Shown piece by piece: positions 5,245 through 5,566 of a stretch of DNA of 5,566 bases. Under the pieces are notes generated by a model, which saw nothing but the letters and a program-made list of their open reading frames with translations, was not told where the DNA came from and made no database searches. A program made the translations under genes and the position numbers. The first letter of the stretch is position 1, and every line of letters starts with the position of its first letter. This DNA is from Bacillota bacterium (GTDB lineage Bacteria; Bacillota; Clostridia; Lachnospirales; WQUN01), in contig WQUN01000090.1 of the NCBI GenBank assembly GCA_009782085.1, positions 1 to 5,566 of the forward strand. The letters are read 5' to 3'.

Positions 5245-5478
5245 ACGAATAATAAATATCCGCGGTGCCACCCTGTTTCGCGATTGCTCGCGCCCTCTGC
5301 GGAGTACAAATATACCCCCGGCAACTGACGTATGCCACACGTCGCGGTATACTCGGCGTCCAACGCCTTTCGCCGCGCCCTCGACGGCCCATTTGACAAT
5401 CCGCGTTTCCCGCCCGGCTCTCAGCCTCCCGGGCTCTCTGTATGGCGCACGATTGCCTTTACTCCCATCTCAACGGTT
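5211..5478 (-). promoter_or_regulatory. Tryptophan-specific T-box riboswitch
   Basis: The leader RNA senses uncharged tRNA-Trp and opens trpDCF by antitermination. In Stem I, GATGG (5469-5465) pairs with CCGTC (5387-5383) below the specifier loop and GGCAATC (5457-5451) with GATTGTC (5401-5395) above it. The loop has AGTA on its 5' side and AAA-TGG-G on its 3' side, giving specifier UGG (5391-5389), the Trp codon. AGAGAG (5439-5434) leads into a distal hairpin with stem 5434-5429/5417-5412. Stem II lies within 5354-5302 and Stem III is CGCGA/TCGCG (5292-5279). The T-box core AGGGTGGCACCGCGG is at 5274-5260. Antiterminator strand CAGGG (5275-5271) pairs with CCCTG (5244-5240). The bulge is UGGC, and its C (5267) fits the G73 discriminator of bacterial tRNA-Trp. 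Confidence 0.95.
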
Positions 5479-5484
5479 TAATAC

Positions 5485-5513
5485 AGTATGGCACTTCGGT
5501 TTCGTTTTGTCAA
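5485..5513 (-). promoter_or_regulatory. Promoter of the trpDCF operon
   Basis: TTGACA (5513-5508) is a perfect -35, separated by 17 nt from CATACT (5490-5485). The weaker -10 is preceded by TGC (5493-5491), an extended -10. Transcription should start near 5478, giving a leader of about 298 nt to the trpD ATG. Because the promoter abuts the T-box, trpD is the first gene of this transcript. Confidence 0.85.
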
Positions 5514-5538
5514 GTGTTTTTTTCGACACGTCACCGAT

Positions 5539-5556
5539 ATTGAAAATTGAAAATTG
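5539..5556. repeat. Short A+T-rich heptamer tandem repeat
   Basis: ATTGAAA occurs at 5539-5545 and 5546-5552 and is followed by a partial ATTG (5553-5556). It lies upstream of the trp promoter, about 26 nt beyond the -35, where an UP-like A+T-rich element could help RNA polymerase. It may be only the edge of a longer repeat outside the window. Nothing else is recognisable in 5514-5566. Confidence 0.4.
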
Positions 5557-5566
5557 TAAGTTTTAT

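Noticed and set aside
4521..5252. 243-codon plus-strand frame opposite trpD and the T-box
   Set aside because: It is a shadow of trpD and runs into the leader RNA. The sequence is low in hydrophobic order and has no recognisable motif.
5181..5399. Extension of the trpD reading frame upstream by 73 codons
   Set aside because: The stretch is the T-box leader, including specifier loop, antiterminator and terminator. The extension resembles no TrpD N-terminus, and the ATG at 5180 has a strong SD and yields the normal family length.
1..5566. CRISPR array, insertion sequence, toxin-antitoxin or phage-defence genes
   Set aside because: No spaced direct repeats, transposase, integrase or defence-type domains are visible in any frame. 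All large frames are core metabolic or sporulation genes.

Overview
The window looks like a chromosomal segment of an endospore-forming, G+C-rich member of the Firmicutes (class Clostridia; an Oscillospirales-like lineage is plausible but not proven). The reasons are a spoIIR sporulation gene with a near-perfect sigma-F promoter, a T-box riboswitch, strong Shine-Dalgarno sites, a tRNA gene without encoded CCA, and coding DNA much richer in G+C than the intergenic DNA. Nothing indicates a phage, plasmid or insertion sequence. The coding strands throw long antisense ORFs that are not genes.

Layout, left to right. 1-81: a sigma-A-type promoter points out of the left edge, with at most the first 11 codons of a gene visible. 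99-179: a G+C-rich inverted repeat, probably a dispersed intergenic element. 248-405: a complete tRNA-Val(GAC) unit with extended -10 promoter, tRNA and intrinsic terminator. 408-683: no protein gene; it holds a small inverted repeat, the sigma-F promoter (502-531) and a roughly 104-nt imperfect palindrome (537-640) that begins at the predicted transcription start of spoIIR. 684-2708: spoIIR followed by a PLP enzyme of the methionine gamma-lyase-like (YnbB, 'aluminium resistance') family, both on the plus strand. 2722-5180: trpD, trpC and trpF on the minus strand, converging on the PLP gene with 13 nt between stop codons. 5211-5513: the trp promoter and a complete T-box leader with terminator. 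5514-5566: A+T-rich DNA with a short heptamer repeat.

How it works together. trpD, trpC and trpF encode three consecutive steps from anthranilate to indole-3-glycerol phosphate. The T-box should read uncharged tRNA-Trp: its specifier codon is UGG, and its antiterminator bulge is UGGC, whose last base fits the G discriminator of bacterial tRNA-Trp. The promoter and T-box sit directly before trpD, so trpE/trpG and trpA/trpB must lie elsewhere or be absent; the pathway is split in this genome. spoIIR is the forespore signal that triggers sigma-E activation in the mother cell, and its promoter matches the sigma-F consensus at every informative position. The most unusual element is the long structured leader between that promoter and spoIIR.
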